Source: Ignavibacteriales bacterium (lineage in GTDB: Bacteria; Bacteroidota; Ignavibacteria; UBA10030; UBA8401). Taken from it: DNA of 35,086 bases. The notes below the pieces were generated by a model. The model searched no databases, was not told the origin of the DNA, and saw only the letters and a list, made by a program, of their open reading frames with translations. The stretch covers positions 1 through 35,086 of the forward strand of contig JACPGG010000091.1 in NCBI GenBank assembly GCA_016182545.1, given 5' to 3'. Of the stretch, positions 10,071 through 20,174 are shown in pieces. How positions within the stretch are numbered: position 1 is the first letter of the stretch; every line of letters begins with the position of its first letter. The position numbers and the translations under genes were made by a program.

Positions 10071-12740
10071 ATGGCTCAAACAAACGAAAAAATAGTTCCT
10101 GTTGATATTGAAGATGAAATGAAAGGATCGTACATCGATTACTCGATGTCGGTCATCGTTGCTCGCGCGCTCCCCGATGTGCGCGACGGGTTGAAACCGG
10201 TCCATCGCCGAGTGTTGTATGCAATGAACGATCTGGGGCTTGCGGCGAACCGCGCATATAAGAAGAGCGCACGTGTCGTCGGCGAGGTGCTCGGAAAGTA
10301 TCATCCGCACGGGGACACAGCTGTCTATGATACGATCGTCCGCATGGCGCAGGATTTTTCGTTGCGCTACATGCTTGTCGACGGACAGGGAAACTTCGGA
10401 TCGGTCGACGGCGATTCACCGGCGGCGATGCGTTATACCGAGATCCGTCTTACGCGCGTCGCGGAAGAGATGCTGCGGGATCTGGAAAAGAACACGGTAA
10501 ATTTTGTTGCAAACTTTGACGACACATTGCAGGAACCGACGGTCCTTCCGGCAAACGTTCCGAATCTGCTTGTCAACGGTGCAAGCGGCATCGCTGTCGG
10601 TATGACAACCAATATTCCCCCGCATAATTTAACGGAAGTGATCGACGGCGTCATTGCAATGATCGCAGATCGCTCCATCGACAACGACAAGTTGATGAAG
10701 TTCATCAAAGCGCCCGATTTCCCGACCGGCGGCATCATTTACGGGTACGACGGAGTAAAAGAGGCGTATAAGACGGGACGGGGGAAGATCACACTCCGGG
10801 CAAAGGCAACAATTGAGACGGCAAAGAATGACCGCCAAAGCATTATCATCTCCGAAATACCCTACCAGGTCAACAAAGCTTCGTTGATAGAAAAGATCGC
10901 CGAGCATGTCCGCGAGAAAAGGATCGACGATATCGCCGGAGTGAACGACGAATCGGACCGCGACGGCATGCGCATTGTCATCGACTTGAAGCGTGATGCC
11001 AACGCGAGCGTCGTGCTGAACAACCTGTACAAGTTGACACAGATGCAGACCACGTTCGGCATCATCATGCTGGCGCTGGTGGACGGCAGGCCGCAGGTGC
11101 TTCAATTAAAAGATATGCTCAATTACTTTATTGAGCATCGCAATGAAGTGGTCGTCCGCCGTACAAAGTTCGATCTTGATGCCGCAGAGAAGCGCGCACA
11201 CATTCTTGAAGGATATATCATTGCGCTCGATAATATCGATGCGATCATCAAATTGATCAAAGCATCGAAAGATACCGAGACGGCAAAGCAAGGATTGATG
11301 AAGAAATTCAAACTATCGGAAATCCAGGCACAGGCGATCCTCGACATGCGTCTGCAGCGACTCACAGGTCTGGAACGGAAGAAGATCGAAGATGAATACA
11401 AAGAAACGATCAAACTTATCAATAAGTTGAAAGCGATCCTCGGCAGCAAACAATTGCAGTTGCAGATCATCAAAGAAGAACTCCTTGCGATCAAAGAACG
11501 GTTCGGCGATGAACGCCGCACCGAGATCGTGATGAAGCAGACGGAATTCAAGATCGAAGACATGATCGCAGAAGAAGATGTCGTCATCACGATCTCGCAT
11601 GCAGGGTACATCAAGCGGTTCCCGGTCAGCGGATACCGGCGCCAATCACGCGGCGGCAAAGGGGTAACCGGAGCGGCGGCGCGTGAGGAAGATTTCCTTG
11701 AACACATGTTCATTGCCAGCACGCACAATTACATTCTGTTCTTTACGGATAAAGGGAAGTGTTATTGGCTCAAGGTGTTCGAAGTTCCCGAGGGTGGACG
11801 AACGTCGAAAGGAAAAGCGATCACCAACCTTATTGCAAAAGAAGCGGACGAGAACATCACGGCGTTCCTGAGCGTGAGAGAATTCAACGATAAGCAGTTT
11901 GTTTTCTTCGTCACTGAACACGGACAGATGAAGAAAACATCGCTGATGGAATTCAGCAACCCGCGGAAGAACGGCATCGCCGCGATCTCGCTCGACAAAA
12001 AAGATCTGTTGCGCGACGTGAAACTGACCGATGGGTCGCACGAAATTATTATCGGTACACACGAAGGGATCGCGATCCGCTTTCCTGAAAGCGAGGTCCG
12101 TGCGATGGGACGCGGCGCTTCCGGCGTTCGCGCCATCAGACTCGAAAAAGGGGACAAGGTGATCGGCGCGGTGACCCTGAAGCGCATGAAGACCACGCTT
12201 CTTGTTGCAACCGAAAACGGATTCGGAAAGCGATCCGAACTCGAAGAGTATCGCGTCAGCCACCGCGGCGGCAAAGGTATTGCAACTTTGAGAGCGACGG
12301 ATAAAACAGGAAAAATGATCGCCATTAAAGAAGTACAGGACACGGATGATATTGTGGTTGTGACATCAAGCGGAATGGTGATCCGTCAAAGCGCAAACGA
12401 TGTCCGCGTCTCCGGCAGGAATACATCCGGCGTACGGCTGATCAAGCTGGATGACAAGGACAAGGTCACAGCCATTGCGATCGTTACTTCTGAAGATGAA
12501 GAAGACAAGCGGCTTGAAGCGGCGGAAAAATCCCGCAGTACCGGCGCAAGTTCGCCAGAAAGCGTCGAAGAGGAGGGACCCGCTGAAGATAAAAAGAAAG
12601 GGCTGAAGAATGAGGAAAAGGATAAAGAAAAATTAATTGGCAAGAATCAAAAAAAATCCGTACCAAAGAAGCAACCTTCGCCGGTGAAAACAACTCCGAA
12701 ACCGCCGGGAAAGACAAAAAAGACCAAGGGGAAGAAATAA
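10071..12740 (+). CDS. gyrA: DNA gyrase subunit A
   Basis: [67 protein letters not shown]; GyrA box QSRGGKG in the CTD; charged C-terminal tail. Confidence 0.98.
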   Translation: MAQTNEKIVPVDIEDEMKGSYIDYSMSVIVARALPDVRDGLKPVHRRVLYAMNDLGLAANRAYKKSARVVGEVLGKYHPHGDTAVYDTIVRMAQDFSLRYMLVDGQGNFGSVDGDSPAAMRYTEIRLTRVAEEMLRDLEKNTVNFVANFDDTLQEPTVLPANVPNLLVNGASGIAVGMTTNIPPHNLTEVIDGVIAMIADRSIDNDKLMKFIKAPDFPTGGIIYGYDGVKEAYKTGRGKITLRAKATIETAKNDRQSIIISEIPYQVNKASLIEKIAEHVREKRIDDIAGVNDESDRDGMRIVIDLKRDANASVVLNNLYKLTQMQTTFGIIMLALVDGRPQVLQLKDMLNYFIEHRNEVVVRRTKFDLDAAEKRAHILEGYIIALDNIDAIIKLIKASKDTETAKQGLMKKFKLSEIQAQAILDMRLQRLTGLERKKIEDEYKETIKLINKLKAILGSKQLQLQIIKEELLAIKERFGDERRTEIVMKQTEFKIEDMIAEEDVVITISHAGYIKRFPVSGYRRQSRGGKGVTGAAAREEDFLEHMFIASTHNYILFFTDKGKCYWLKVFEVPEGGRTSKGKAITNLIAKEADENITAFLSVREFNDKQFVFFVTEHGQMKKTSLMEFSNPRKNGIAAISLDKKDLLRDVKLTDGSHEIIIGTHEGIAIRFPESEVRAMGRGASGVRAIRLEKGDKVIGAVTLKRMKTTLLVATENGFGKRSELEEYRVSHRGGKGIATLRATDKTGKMIAIKEVQDTDDIVVVTSSGMVIRQSANDVRVSGRNTSGVRLIKLDDKDKVTAIAIVTSEDEEDKRLEAAEKSRSTGASSPESVEEEGPAEDKKKGLKNEEKDKEKLIGKNQKKSVPKKQPSPVKTTPKPPGKTKKTKGKK

Positions 12741-12769
12741 AATCTTCATACTCATAAAGGAGAAGTACA

Positions 12770-13234
12770 ATGAAAAAATCTCTCGTAATCGTTACACTTC
12801 TGGCGTCAGTGCTCGGAGGCTGTGCCTCTTTGCAACTGCAACCCGTGGATTTCTCCTGGGCGTCAGAAGAGATTCTCGACGTTGAATCGAACGGTACCGT
12901 TGCGGCAAAAAGGTACTATATGGAATTCAACGTGAAACCTTTGTTGGCGAAGGAATTTGCAGCCGATTCAATGGCGGCAAGAGGTACCAATATGGTACGT
13001 GTTATCCGCGACAAGGCGGGATTTTATTTTATCACGGGACCGAAATTCAAGAATGTGTACGTCTTCCAGCATGGCGACGGATCGTTGTCACTGAGCAACA
13101 CCATCTCCATCTCGCCCGAGAAACCGATGGACGATCCGAAATTCAATCAACGGAACACATATATTGAACTGCTTAACGGAAGCGCAAAATTGCAATTGAA
13201 TAAAGGCGGCGTTCAACAAGGAGGTGGAAAATGA
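12770..13234 (+). CDS. Predicted lipoprotein of unknown function
   Basis: Signal peptide with lipobox MKKSLVIVTLLASVLGGC; AAGGAG-type RBS upstream. Confidence 0.75.
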   Translation: MKKSLVIVTLLASVLGGCASLQLQPVDFSWASEEILDVESNGTVAAKRYYMEFNVKPLLAKEFAADSMAARGTNMVRVIRDKAGFYFITGPKFKNVYVFQHGDGSLSLSNTISISPEKPMDDPKFNQRNTYIELLNGSAKLQLNKGGVQQGGGK

Positions 13235-14433
13235 GACAAGCATTAGTTCTTTGTATCGCATTGGCAATCGGCGTCTCCACGCTGACGGCACAACGGTCCG
13301 ATTCTGAAGTGAAACGCGATTTTGAAAAAGGATTCAAAGCGCTGATGAAAGATCTGCGCGAGGCAGACTCAGCCAGCATTCGTTCGTACGCAGAAAAAGT
13401 AGCGGCATTTAAGAACGAATTTACCGAACACCGTGATTTTCTGAACAAGAGCGTCTATCCCGACGGCTTCGATGAAACAATCTCGAAACTGGAAGACCAA
13501 TTGAAAGAATCGCAGTTGATCGCAGACAGCCAGGGACGCATTCGGGATCTGGAGTCGCAAGTTGCGGAATTAACAGGTAGAATTGATGCGATGAGCAGCG
13601 AGAACGCAATGTTGCTGAAACAACTCGATTCGTTAAAGGGTGAAGTGGCAGAATTGAATGCAAAGGTACGCCGCCTACAGGACAATATTACAAAACGTGA
13701 TGTTGCAGTCTTCGCACTTGTCGACAGCTTATTTGTACAATACGACACGCAGCGTCTCTCGACGGGTGATATGAGAAAATTATCGTCCCTCGAAAAGAAC
13801 AACGTTGTCGGAAACATCAAGCGTTCTGTCAACGACAATATTGCGCTCTTATCATCGTCCGGCATCGAAGCGCTCGACTTCCCGCGCATGCTCGACGAGC
13901 AGCGTAAGTTCGAAAAGAACTGGAAAGGTGTCGGCAAGAAACTTGCCGATGCATATGTCGGGGCAAAGGACCGTGCACGGGAGATCACGGCGGTCGATAC
14001 ACTCATCTCAAAATGGCACTCGCAGGTTGACGAAGCATTCTGGAAAGCATTGAATAAAGTCTTTACCGATGAACAGGTCAACGTTGCTTCCGTAGCAAGC
14101 GGCGAAGAATTGTACAACAATATTCTCAAGTTCATCGATGATGAGATGAGCAATGCGGGCAATATGGACGATGCCGCACGCGAAGCGACATTCGAGAAGT
14201 TCGCCTACAACATCTGGGGTGCAAAATTGAAACCGGTCTGGATCCCCATCATGAAACGGTACGAGATCTTTACCGATTCACAGGAGAGCGAGATTGATAC
14301 GAAAGTGAAACTATGGCAGTCGCAGGTAGCACCGGGCAACACACTGCTGTATATTCTTGTCGGGGCATTGGTCATTGCAGTGCTAGTCGGTCTCTATCTT
14401 GGAATGAAAAAACGACCAACAACCACGGCGTAA
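13231..14433 (+). CDS. Exported coiled-coil protein with C-terminal transmembrane anchor, unknown function
   Basis: Signal peptide MRQALVLCIALAIGVSTLTAQ; heptad-rich ...LESQVAELTGRIDAMSSENAMLLKQLDSLKGEVAELNAKVRRLQDN; C-terminal TM LLYILVGALVIAVLVGLYLGMKKR; overlaps the preceding stop (ATGA). Confidence 0.75.
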   Translation: MRQALVLCIALAIGVSTLTAQRSDSEVKRDFEKGFKALMKDLREADSASIRSYAEKVAAFKNEFTEHRDFLNKSVYPDGFDETISKLEDQLKESQLIADSQGRIRDLESQVAELTGRIDAMSSENAMLLKQLDSLKGEVAELNAKVRRLQDNITKRDVAVFALVDSLFVQYDTQRLSTGDMRKLSSLEKNNVVGNIKRSVNDNIALLSSSGIEALDFPRMLDEQRKFEKNWKGVGKKLADAYVGAKDRAREITAVDTLISKWHSQVDEAFWKALNKVFTDEQVNVASVASGEELYNNILKFIDDEMSNAGNMDDAAREATFEKFAYNIWGAKLKPVWIPIMKRYEIFTDSQESEIDTKVKLWQSQVAPGNTLLYILVGALVIAVLVGLYLGMKKRPTTTA

Positions 14434-14434
14434 G

Positions 14435-14659
14435 ATGAAACACGAAACACCATCGATACTTGCACCCGAACCGGGGCGGACATATACCTGCTACCTCAAC
14501 GACACACCGCTGTACGACGCAACCGTTGAGCAGGCACAGGGCTGCTGGGCGACCGTCAAAGTCGTCCAACCGTTTCCCGGAAAATACGAGAAGCATTACG
14601 CGCCCGGACAAACGTTCGAGATCAAGGTGCAGTATTATGAGTTTGTAGAGAAGAAATAA
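14435..14659 (+). CDS. Conserved-looking small protein (74 aa), unknown function
   Basis: Starts one base after the preceding stop; followed by a strong terminator. Confidence 0.6.
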   Translation: MKHETPSILAPEPGRTYTCYLNDTPLYDATVEQAQGCWATVKVVQPFPGKYEKHYAPGQTFEIKVQYYEFVEKK

Positions 14660-14675
14660 GTAAAACGAAGCTTTC

Positions 14676-14718
14676 AAAAAGCCCCGAAAAATTGTTCTTT
14701 TCGGGGCTTTTTATTTTT
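14676..14718 (+). terminator. Rho-independent terminator
   Basis: AAAAAGCCCCGAAAA (14676-14690) / TTTTCGGGGCTTTTT (14698-14712) followed by T-rich sequence. Confidence 0.9.
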
Positions 14719-14732
14719 AGTAAATATTTCTC

Positions 14733-14772
14733 TTGACTTTTTGATATTAGTATGATATCATTGCAATATCAA
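14733..14772 (+). promoter_or_regulatory. Promoter with overlapping palindromic operator-like repeats
   Basis: TTGACT (14733-14738), 17 bp, TATCAT (14756-14761); TTGATATT (14741-14748) ... AATATCAA (14765-14772) inverted repeat flanking palindrome TGATATCA (14753-14760). Confidence 0.55.
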
Positions 14773-14792
14773 ATTTCTGAAAGGAGTGAAAT

Positions 14793-15668
14793 ATGCAAAA
14801 TGTGACAGAAAAACACGGTTCAAAAATCAACGGTTACCTGATGTTGTTTTTAGTGATTGGTCTAACCCTCTTCAATATTTACTGGCTTATTCTCATGATT
14901 CAATGGGAAGATCCTTCCATGCTATTGGTCTTTGTACCGCTGGTGATTGTGAATTTTGTATCGTTCGGTGGTTTCTTTGTTGTGCAACCGAATGAAGCAA
15001 GGGTGCTCGTGTTGTTCGGAAAGTATATCGGCTCGGTGAGGGAATCCGGATTTTGGTTTACAAATCCGTTTGCCACAAAGAAGCATGTCTCACTTCGTAT
15101 TCACAACTTCAACAGCGAACGGATAAAAGTGAACGACCTTCATGGGAACCCGATTGAAATAGGAGCGGTGGTTGTCTATCGTGTCGTTGATTCCGCCCGC
15201 GCGTTATTCGATGTGGAAAATTACGAGCAGTTCGTCGCGATCCAAAGCGAGACGGCGATCCGAGCGCTTGCATCGGAATATCCGTACGATTCGCATGAAG
15301 ATGACAAAGCATCGCTGCGGGGGAATCCGCAGGAGATCGCCGAAGGACTGAAGAAACAAGTACAAACGCGTCTTGAAGTGGCGGGAGTCGAGATCATTGA
15401 AGCACGTCTCAGTCACCTTGCGTACGCACAGGAGATTGCACAGGCAATGTTGCGCCGCCAGCAGGCACAGGCGATCATCGCCGCACGGAAGAAGATCGTA
15501 GAAGGTGCGGTGGGAATGGTGCAGGATGCGTTGAGAATTCTTTCGGAACAGAAAATAGTGAAACTCGACGAAGACAAGAAAGCAACCATGGTCAACAACC
15601 TGATGGTCGCGCTCGTATCGGATCACGAGGCGGTCCCCGTCATCAACGCCGGAACATTGTATCAATAA
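14793..15668 (+). CDS. SPFH/Band 7 (prohibitin-like) domain membrane protein
   Basis: Two N-terminal TM segments then [36 protein letters not shown]...; C-terminal ...[41 protein letters not shown] typical of SPFH proteins; GGAG RBS. Confidence 0.9.
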   Translation: MQNVTEKHGSKINGYLMLFLVIGLTLFNIYWLILMIQWEDPSMLLVFVPLVIVNFVSFGGFFVVQPNEARVLVLFGKYIGSVRESGFWFTNPFATKKHVSLRIHNFNSERIKVNDLHGNPIEIGAVVVYRVVDSARALFDVENYEQFVAIQSETAIRALASEYPYDSHEDDKASLRGNPQEIAEGLKKQVQTRLEVAGVEIIEARLSHLAYAQEIAQAMLRRQQAQAIIAARKKIVEGAVGMVQDALRILSEQKIVKLDEDKKATMVNNLMVALVSDHEAVPVINAGTLYQ

Positions 15669-15680
15669 CAAACATAATCG

Positions 15681-15717
15681 GACATCCGAAATCTATAAGA
15701 TTTCGGATGTCTTTCAT
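15681..15717 (+). terminator. Perfect palindromic hairpin, likely terminator
   Basis: GACATCCGAAATC (15681-15693) TATAA GATTTCGGATGTC (15699-15711) then TTTC. Confidence 0.75.
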
Positions 15718-15720
15718 TCT

Positions 15721-16227
15721 ATGAAACCACTCTCTCAACATATCGGCGAACATCTCCGGATAGTTCAACCTTCCATTTGGAAACGGGTGTACGAACTTCA
15801 CGCGCCCGACTCTGTTTTCATGACGATGTCATATCCAAAATGGTTCAGCACTCTTGCGGTCATTACCGGAGAGAGTGAAACGTGGGAAATCTACAAACCG
15901 AGCATCTGGCGGTCGAATCTTGAAATACGGAAGCAGGGAAATCAGCTGCCGTTCGCAAAGTTCGTGAATGAAAAATGGGGTCGCGGCGGAGTTTTTGAGC
16001 TGCCGAACGGAGATCGGATAAAGTACGTCTTCAAGATGTGGAAAGGGCTGAACGAGATCTATTCGCAACAGGATCAACGGATTGTTTCTTTCGACAGAAA
16101 GATCTCGTTCAAACCGGTCATGAATATCATTATCGAACAAAAATCGGAACTGCTGGACAAGTACCCGTGGATCGTCATGGCGGTGTACTACATCATGCTG
16201 GAACGCAGACAGCACGCAGCACATTAA
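15721..16227 (+). CDS. Hypothetical protein (168 aa; weak resemblance to tubby C-terminal-like proteins)
   Basis: Intact ORF between SPFH and RHH genes; beta-rich [33 protein letters not shown] pattern. Confidence 0.55.
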   Translation: MKPLSQHIGEHLRIVQPSIWKRVYELHAPDSVFMTMSYPKWFSTLAVITGESETWEIYKPSIWRSNLEIRKQGNQLPFAKFVNEKWGRGGVFELPNGDRIKYVFKMWKGLNEIYSQQDQRIVSFDRKISFKPVMNIIIEQKSELLDKYPWIVMAVYYIMLERRQHAAH

Positions 16228-16231
16228 GAGT

Positions 16232-16411
16232 ATGAGTGAGAAGAAAAAATTTTTATTGCGCATCGATGAGCAGGTGTATGCTTCGCTGGAAAAGTGGGCT
16301 GCCGACGAACTGCGCAGCGTCAACGCACAGATAGAGTTTCTTCTTGCCGATGCCGTAAAAAAAGCCGGACGATTAATGGATAAGGAGGAGCAAGGCAGCG
16401 AACAGCAATAA
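16232..16411 (+). CDS. Small Arc/ribbon-helix-helix DNA-binding protein (59 aa)
   Basis: Translation [59 protein letters not shown]: beta strand KFLLRID followed by two helices, typical of Arc-like RHH; just below the ORF-track cut-off. Confidence 0.8.
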   Translation: MSEKKKFLLRIDEQVYASLEKWAADELRSVNAQIEFLLADAVKKAGRLMDKEEQGSEQQ

Positions 16412-16489
16412 ATCCCTCAAAAGTCTCAAGTTTTCTTGATTTTCGTCTCTCGATTTTGAATATTGTCGCAACAGAATTGACAACATTCA

Positions 16490-17293
16490 TTGGTCGGGAT
16501 GGCACACACCCCACAACTTCTTCCAACCCGTCTTTTTACGCTCTTCGGCAAAGGGATCATCTATTTTTTTGATGATCTTGGACGTTATTTCTCCATCGTC
16601 TGGTGGATGCTTCGCAATTCGGCAAATGCAAAAGAATATTCACGCAACATCCTGCAACAAATGGTGATGATCGGAAATAACTCCATTCCGATCGTGCTCT
16701 TTGTTTCATTCTTCGTCGGTATGGTTACCGCAGTTCAATCTTCGTATCAACTTTATGATTGGATCCCGCGCTCGGTTGTCGGTGCGCTGGTGACGAAATC
16801 GGTGTTATTGGAGCTCGTTCCGCTGCTTTCTGCACTCGTGCTTGCCGGAAAGGTCGGCGCTACCATCACCGCAGAGATCGGCACGATGAAAGTGACCGAA
16901 CAGATCGATGCGCTCGAAGCACTGGCATTCGATCCGATTTCATTCCTGATCACACCCCGCGTCCTGGCGGGGATTTTTATGTTTCCCCTTCTCGTTGTCT
17001 TCGGCGATTTTGTCGCTATTCTTGGCGGCATGTTCGGCGCCTCGACGATTGCGGGTATTTCGCGCGAAGCATTTGTTGAGGGAATGAAAAACTCATTTGA
17101 AATGTGGGATGCCGTCTTCGGCATCATTAAGGGATGCTTCTTCGGCTATATCATTACATCTGTTGCCAGTTATCAAGGCTATAAAGTTCAGGGCGGTTCC
17201 GAAGGTGTCGGTAAAGCGACGATGAATACCGTTGTGTTGACCTGTCTTGCGGTTGTTGTCATGGACTTTATCCTTGCGTCGGTGCTGTTATGA
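16490..17293 (+). CDS. mlaE: MlaE family lipid ABC transporter permease
   Basis: SSYQLYDWIPRSVVGALVTKSVLLELVPLLSALVLAGKVGATITAEIGTMKVTEQIDALEALAFDP is a MlaE hallmark. TTG 16490 or ATG 16499 start. Confidence 0.93.
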   Translation: MVGMAHTPQLLPTRLFTLFGKGIIYFFDDLGRYFSIVWWMLRNSANAKEYSRNILQQMVMIGNNSIPIVLFVSFFVGMVTAVQSSYQLYDWIPRSVVGALVTKSVLLELVPLLSALVLAGKVGATITAEIGTMKVTEQIDALEALAFDPISFLITPRVLAGIFMFPLLVVFGDFVAILGGMFGASTIAGISREAFVEGMKNSFEMWDAVFGIIKGCFFGYIITSVASYQGYKVQGGSEGVGKATMNTVVLTCLAVVVMDFILASVLL

Positions 17294-18021
17294 TCGCGAT
17301 ACAGAATATCTGGAAATCGTTCGGCGAGAAACAGGTGCACAAAGGTGTCGATCTGACCGTCAACGACAATGAAACGACGGTGATCCTTGGCAGAAGCGGC
17401 GGCGGCAAAAGTGTTTTATTGAAGATGATCATCGGGCTGATCAAGCCGGATGCAGGATCCATTTCGGTAGACGGGAAAAATGTCACAACGATGACATTCA
17501 AACAGCTTCAGCGGCTGCGATTCAAATTCGGTTTTCTGTTTCAGGGAGCGGCGCTGTTCGATTCGATGACCGTCGGGGAGAATATCGAACTCGCTCTGCG
17601 CCGCCACAGCGATTACAAGGATGTCGATATTCAAGACAGGGTTAAGTATGCGCTGAGTCTTGTGAAATTGGAAAATGTTGAACATCTGATGCCGTCAAGT
17701 ATCAGCGGAGGAATGAAGAAGCGCGTGGGACTTGCCCGCGCGATCGCATTGACGCCGAAATATATGTTGTACGACGAACCGACGACCGGACTCGATGTTG
17801 AAACCGCCGACGGGATCAATCTGCTTATCAACGAATTGAAGCAGAATCTCGGTGTCACATCACTCGTCGTCACTCACGATGTGCACAGCGCATTTGTTGT
17901 CGGCGACCGGTTTGCAATTTTCGAGAACGGACAATTCATCATGACCGGCACAAAGGACGATATCCGGAACAGTCCGAATCCCGAAGTACGAAAGTATATC
18001 GAAAGCGACATTCAAACATAG
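17290..18021 (+). CDS. mlaF: Mla-type ABC transporter ATP-binding protein (ends in TAG)
   Basis: LGRSGGGKSVLLKMI Walker A, SISGGMKKRVGLARAIAL signature, YDEPTTGLD Walker B; overlaps the mlaE stop. Confidence 0.93.
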   Translation: MIAIQNIWKSFGEKQVHKGVDLTVNDNETTVILGRSGGGKSVLLKMIIGLIKPDAGSISVDGKNVTTMTFKQLQRLRFKFGFLFQGAALFDSMTVGENIELALRRHSDYKDVDIQDRVKYALSLVKLENVEHLMPSSISGGMKKRVGLARAIALTPKYMLYDEPTTGLDVETADGINLLINELKQNLGVTSLVVTHDVHSAFVVGDRFAIFENGQFIMTGTKDDIRNSPNPEVRKYIESDIQT

Positions 18022-18028
18022 GTGGGGT

Positions 18029-18940
18029 ATGAATCTTACACATGAAACCAAGATCGGCATCGCGGTCTTTATCGCCGTGATCATTTTTGTCAGCGGCGTG
18101 ATCTATTTGAAAGGGATTGACTTTAGATCGAAGGACTATAAACTGACGATCTTCTATGGTAACGTGAACGGATTGACGGAAGGGAGTCCGATCACGATCG
18201 CCGGACTTGATATCGGAAAAGTGGAGGACATGCGCTTGTCGGGAAACTTCATAGTTGTTGACATTGCGATCGAAAATAAAGTGCGCATCTCAAAAGATTC
18301 CAAAGCATTCATCAAATCCTCCAGTATCATGGGAGGAAAGCAAATCGCGATCACCCCCGGCATTTCTCCGGAAATATTACAGGATGGCGACACGTTGAGC
18401 GGTGCGTACGAAGCAGACCTGACCGAATTGACATCGACACTATCCCCGATCTCCACAAATGTGCTCGGAATTCTTGAACGGGTGAACACAACATTCGATG
18501 AACCGACAAGAAAAAATATTCAGATAACGCTGCTTGAATTCAGCCGCGCTGCAAAAGAATTGCAGGACATTGTACGGTTGCAGGGGGGAAACATCGATTA
18601 TGCTGTCGGGAATTTTTCCGAGTTCTCCAAAGGATTGACAAGCTTCGCAAAACATCTCGACACGCTTGCAGTGACGCAGCGCGGGAATATCGACGACGGT
18701 GTTAAAAGTATCCGTGTGACTGCGCGGACAATGGAAGAGGCAGCGGGGCGATTCAGGGATGCAAGTCAGGCGATCGAGAATGTCTTCAAGAAAGTAGAAC
18801 GGGGAGAAGGATCGTTAGGCAAATTCATGCAGGATGATAATCTCTATCACCATCTTGACAGTCTTGCCGTTAATTTGAATGAGCTGGTAAAAGATTTCAA
18901 GGCAAATCCGAAGAAATACGTGAGCGTCAGCGTCTTTTGA
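18029..18940 (+). CDS. mlaD: MlaD/MCE family protein
   Basis: N-terminal TM then YKLTIFYGNVNGLTEGSPITIAGLDIGKVEDMRL MCE domain; downstream of mlaEF. Confidence 0.92.
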   Translation: MNLTHETKIGIAVFIAVIIFVSGVIYLKGIDFRSKDYKLTIFYGNVNGLTEGSPITIAGLDIGKVEDMRLSGNFIVVDIAIENKVRISKDSKAFIKSSSIMGGKQIAITPGISPEILQDGDTLSGAYEADLTELTSTLSPISTNVLGILERVNTTFDEPTRKNIQITLLEFSRAAKELQDIVRLQGGNIDYAVGNFSEFSKGLTSFAKHLDTLAVTQRGNIDDGVKSIRVTARTMEEAAGRFRDASQAIENVFKKVERGEGSLGKFMQDDNLYHHLDSLAVNLNELVKDFKANPKKYVSVSVF

Positions 18941-19041
18941 CGTTCAATTGTCACGAAAGGATAACATTTTTATGGAGCGGGAGAGAAAATTGAAGCGACG
19001 GTGTTATACCGTGTGAAACGAATACAGAAAGGGATCGAGGT

Positions 19042-19515
19042 ATGAACAAACATTCGCCGCTGATTTTTTTTCTCATCATCTGCCTGACGATTGGAGCAGG
19101 AATTGTCTTTACACAAGTGAAAGCGAAAAAGAATATGGAACAGGATTCGACATTACGGAAACGGGTATTATGGGAAAAAGCCACCGAGATGCCGTTCACC
19201 GGCATCTACGACGATTTTTTTGAAGAAGGAACCTACCACTGCGCCGGATGCGGAGCAGAGCTCTTCACATCAAAAACAAAGTATAACTCCGGCTGCGGCT
19301 GGCCCGCATTTTACGATGCTGTTGCAAACGGAGCCGTTGAAGAAGAGGTCGATTATACGCACGGCATGGTCCGCCGCGAAGTACACTGCGCAAAATGCAA
19401 AGGACATCTCGGGCATGTATTTGAGGATGGTCCGCGACCGACAGGACTACGCTACTGCATTAATTCCGCTTCAATTGATTTTAAGCCGAAGAACAATCAG
19501 GAAACAAAAAAGTAA
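19042..19515 (+). CDS. msrB: Peptide-methionine (R)-S-oxide reductase MsrB with N-terminal membrane anchor or signal
   Basis: [57 protein letters not shown]. Confidence 0.95.
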   Translation: MNKHSPLIFFLIICLTIGAGIVFTQVKAKKNMEQDSTLRKRVLWEKATEMPFTGIYDDFFEEGTYHCAGCGAELFTSKTKYNSGCGWPAFYDAVANGAVEEEVDYTHGMVRREVHCAKCKGHLGHVFEDGPRPTGLRYCINSASIDFKPKNNQETKK

Positions 19516-19528
19516 TTATTAGAAGAGT

Positions 19529-19573
19529 AAAATAACGTGCGACTCACCTTCAAGGTGAGTCGCACGTGTTATT
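19529..19573. terminator. Bidirectional terminator between convergent msrB and dioxygenase-like genes
   Basis: AATAACGTGCGACTCACCTTCAAGGTGAGTCGCACGTGTTATT: long stem with A-run on the left and T-run on the right; overlaps the 3' end of the minus-strand ORF. Confidence 0.85.
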
Positions 19574-20174
19574 TCAAGATCATTGTTCTTGTTCCCTCAA
19601 GCACACCATTATTATTTCTTTTCAAAGTCACAATACCATTATCTCTCCTGTCACGAAGCGAAGCAATGTATCGCTCGTTAACAAACGGATCGTCGGAGAA
19701 AACGATGTCGTTAATGTAGTACATCTTCCCGTTCGGTTCTTTCACGACGATATGCACGTGTGCCGGAGTATCCCATGAAGGATATGGTTCCGGGCGGATA
19801 GAGCGAATCTCATATTGACCGAGTGAATCGGTTTTCAGCCAGCCGTGCAGGTAACCGTGCCTTTTGCGGATTCCTTTTTCGTTCCCACGTTTGGGATAGA
19901 TTCCTTTTGCATTTGTATGATATGCGTACAGAATGACGCTTGCATACGGCGTCTTGCCGTCCGATTTCATTACCGTTCCGCGAACGATCATTCGCTTTCC
20001 CTCTTCACGTTGATCGCCGATAGTCATTGTTGAAGAAAGCGCGGCAGGCATTTCAGCAAAACAGCAAGCGATATTCTCGTTGTCCGCTTCGCAATCGGAT
20101 TGCAAAAGATTTTGCGCGCTGAGTAGTGAAGATGCGATCAAAAGAACAAACAAAAGTTGTTTGGATATTATCAT
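19569..20174 (-). CDS. Exported intradiol ring-cleavage dioxygenase-like protein
   Basis: Signal peptide; YAYHTNAKGIYPKRGNE...RHGYLHGWLKTDSLGQYEIRSIRPEPYPSWDTPAHVHIVV matches the intradiol dioxygenase fold, including candidate Tyr/Tyr/His/His iron ligands. Confidence 0.8.
   Translation of the reverse strand: MIISKQLLFVLLIASSLLSAQNLLQSDCEADNENIACCFAEMPAALSSTMTIGDQREEGKRMIVRGTVMKSDGKTPYASVILYAYHTNAKGIYPKRGNEKGIRKRHGYLHGWLKTDSLGQYEIRSIRPEPYPSWDTPAHVHIVVKEPNGKMYYINDIVFSDDPFVNERYIASLRDRRDNGIVTLKRNNNGVLEGTRTMILK

Noticed and set aside
11123-11728. Long minus-strand ORFs antisense to gyrA (also 10629..11105, 11646..12263, 11762..12343)
   Set aside because: They lie entirely within gyrA, have low-complexity Ser/Arg-rich translations without family signatures, and are explained by gyrA codon bias.
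13455-14162. 235-aa minus-strand ORF antisense to the coiled-coil gene
   Set aside because: Ser-rich shadow translation of a strongly coding plus strand; no motif or RBS.
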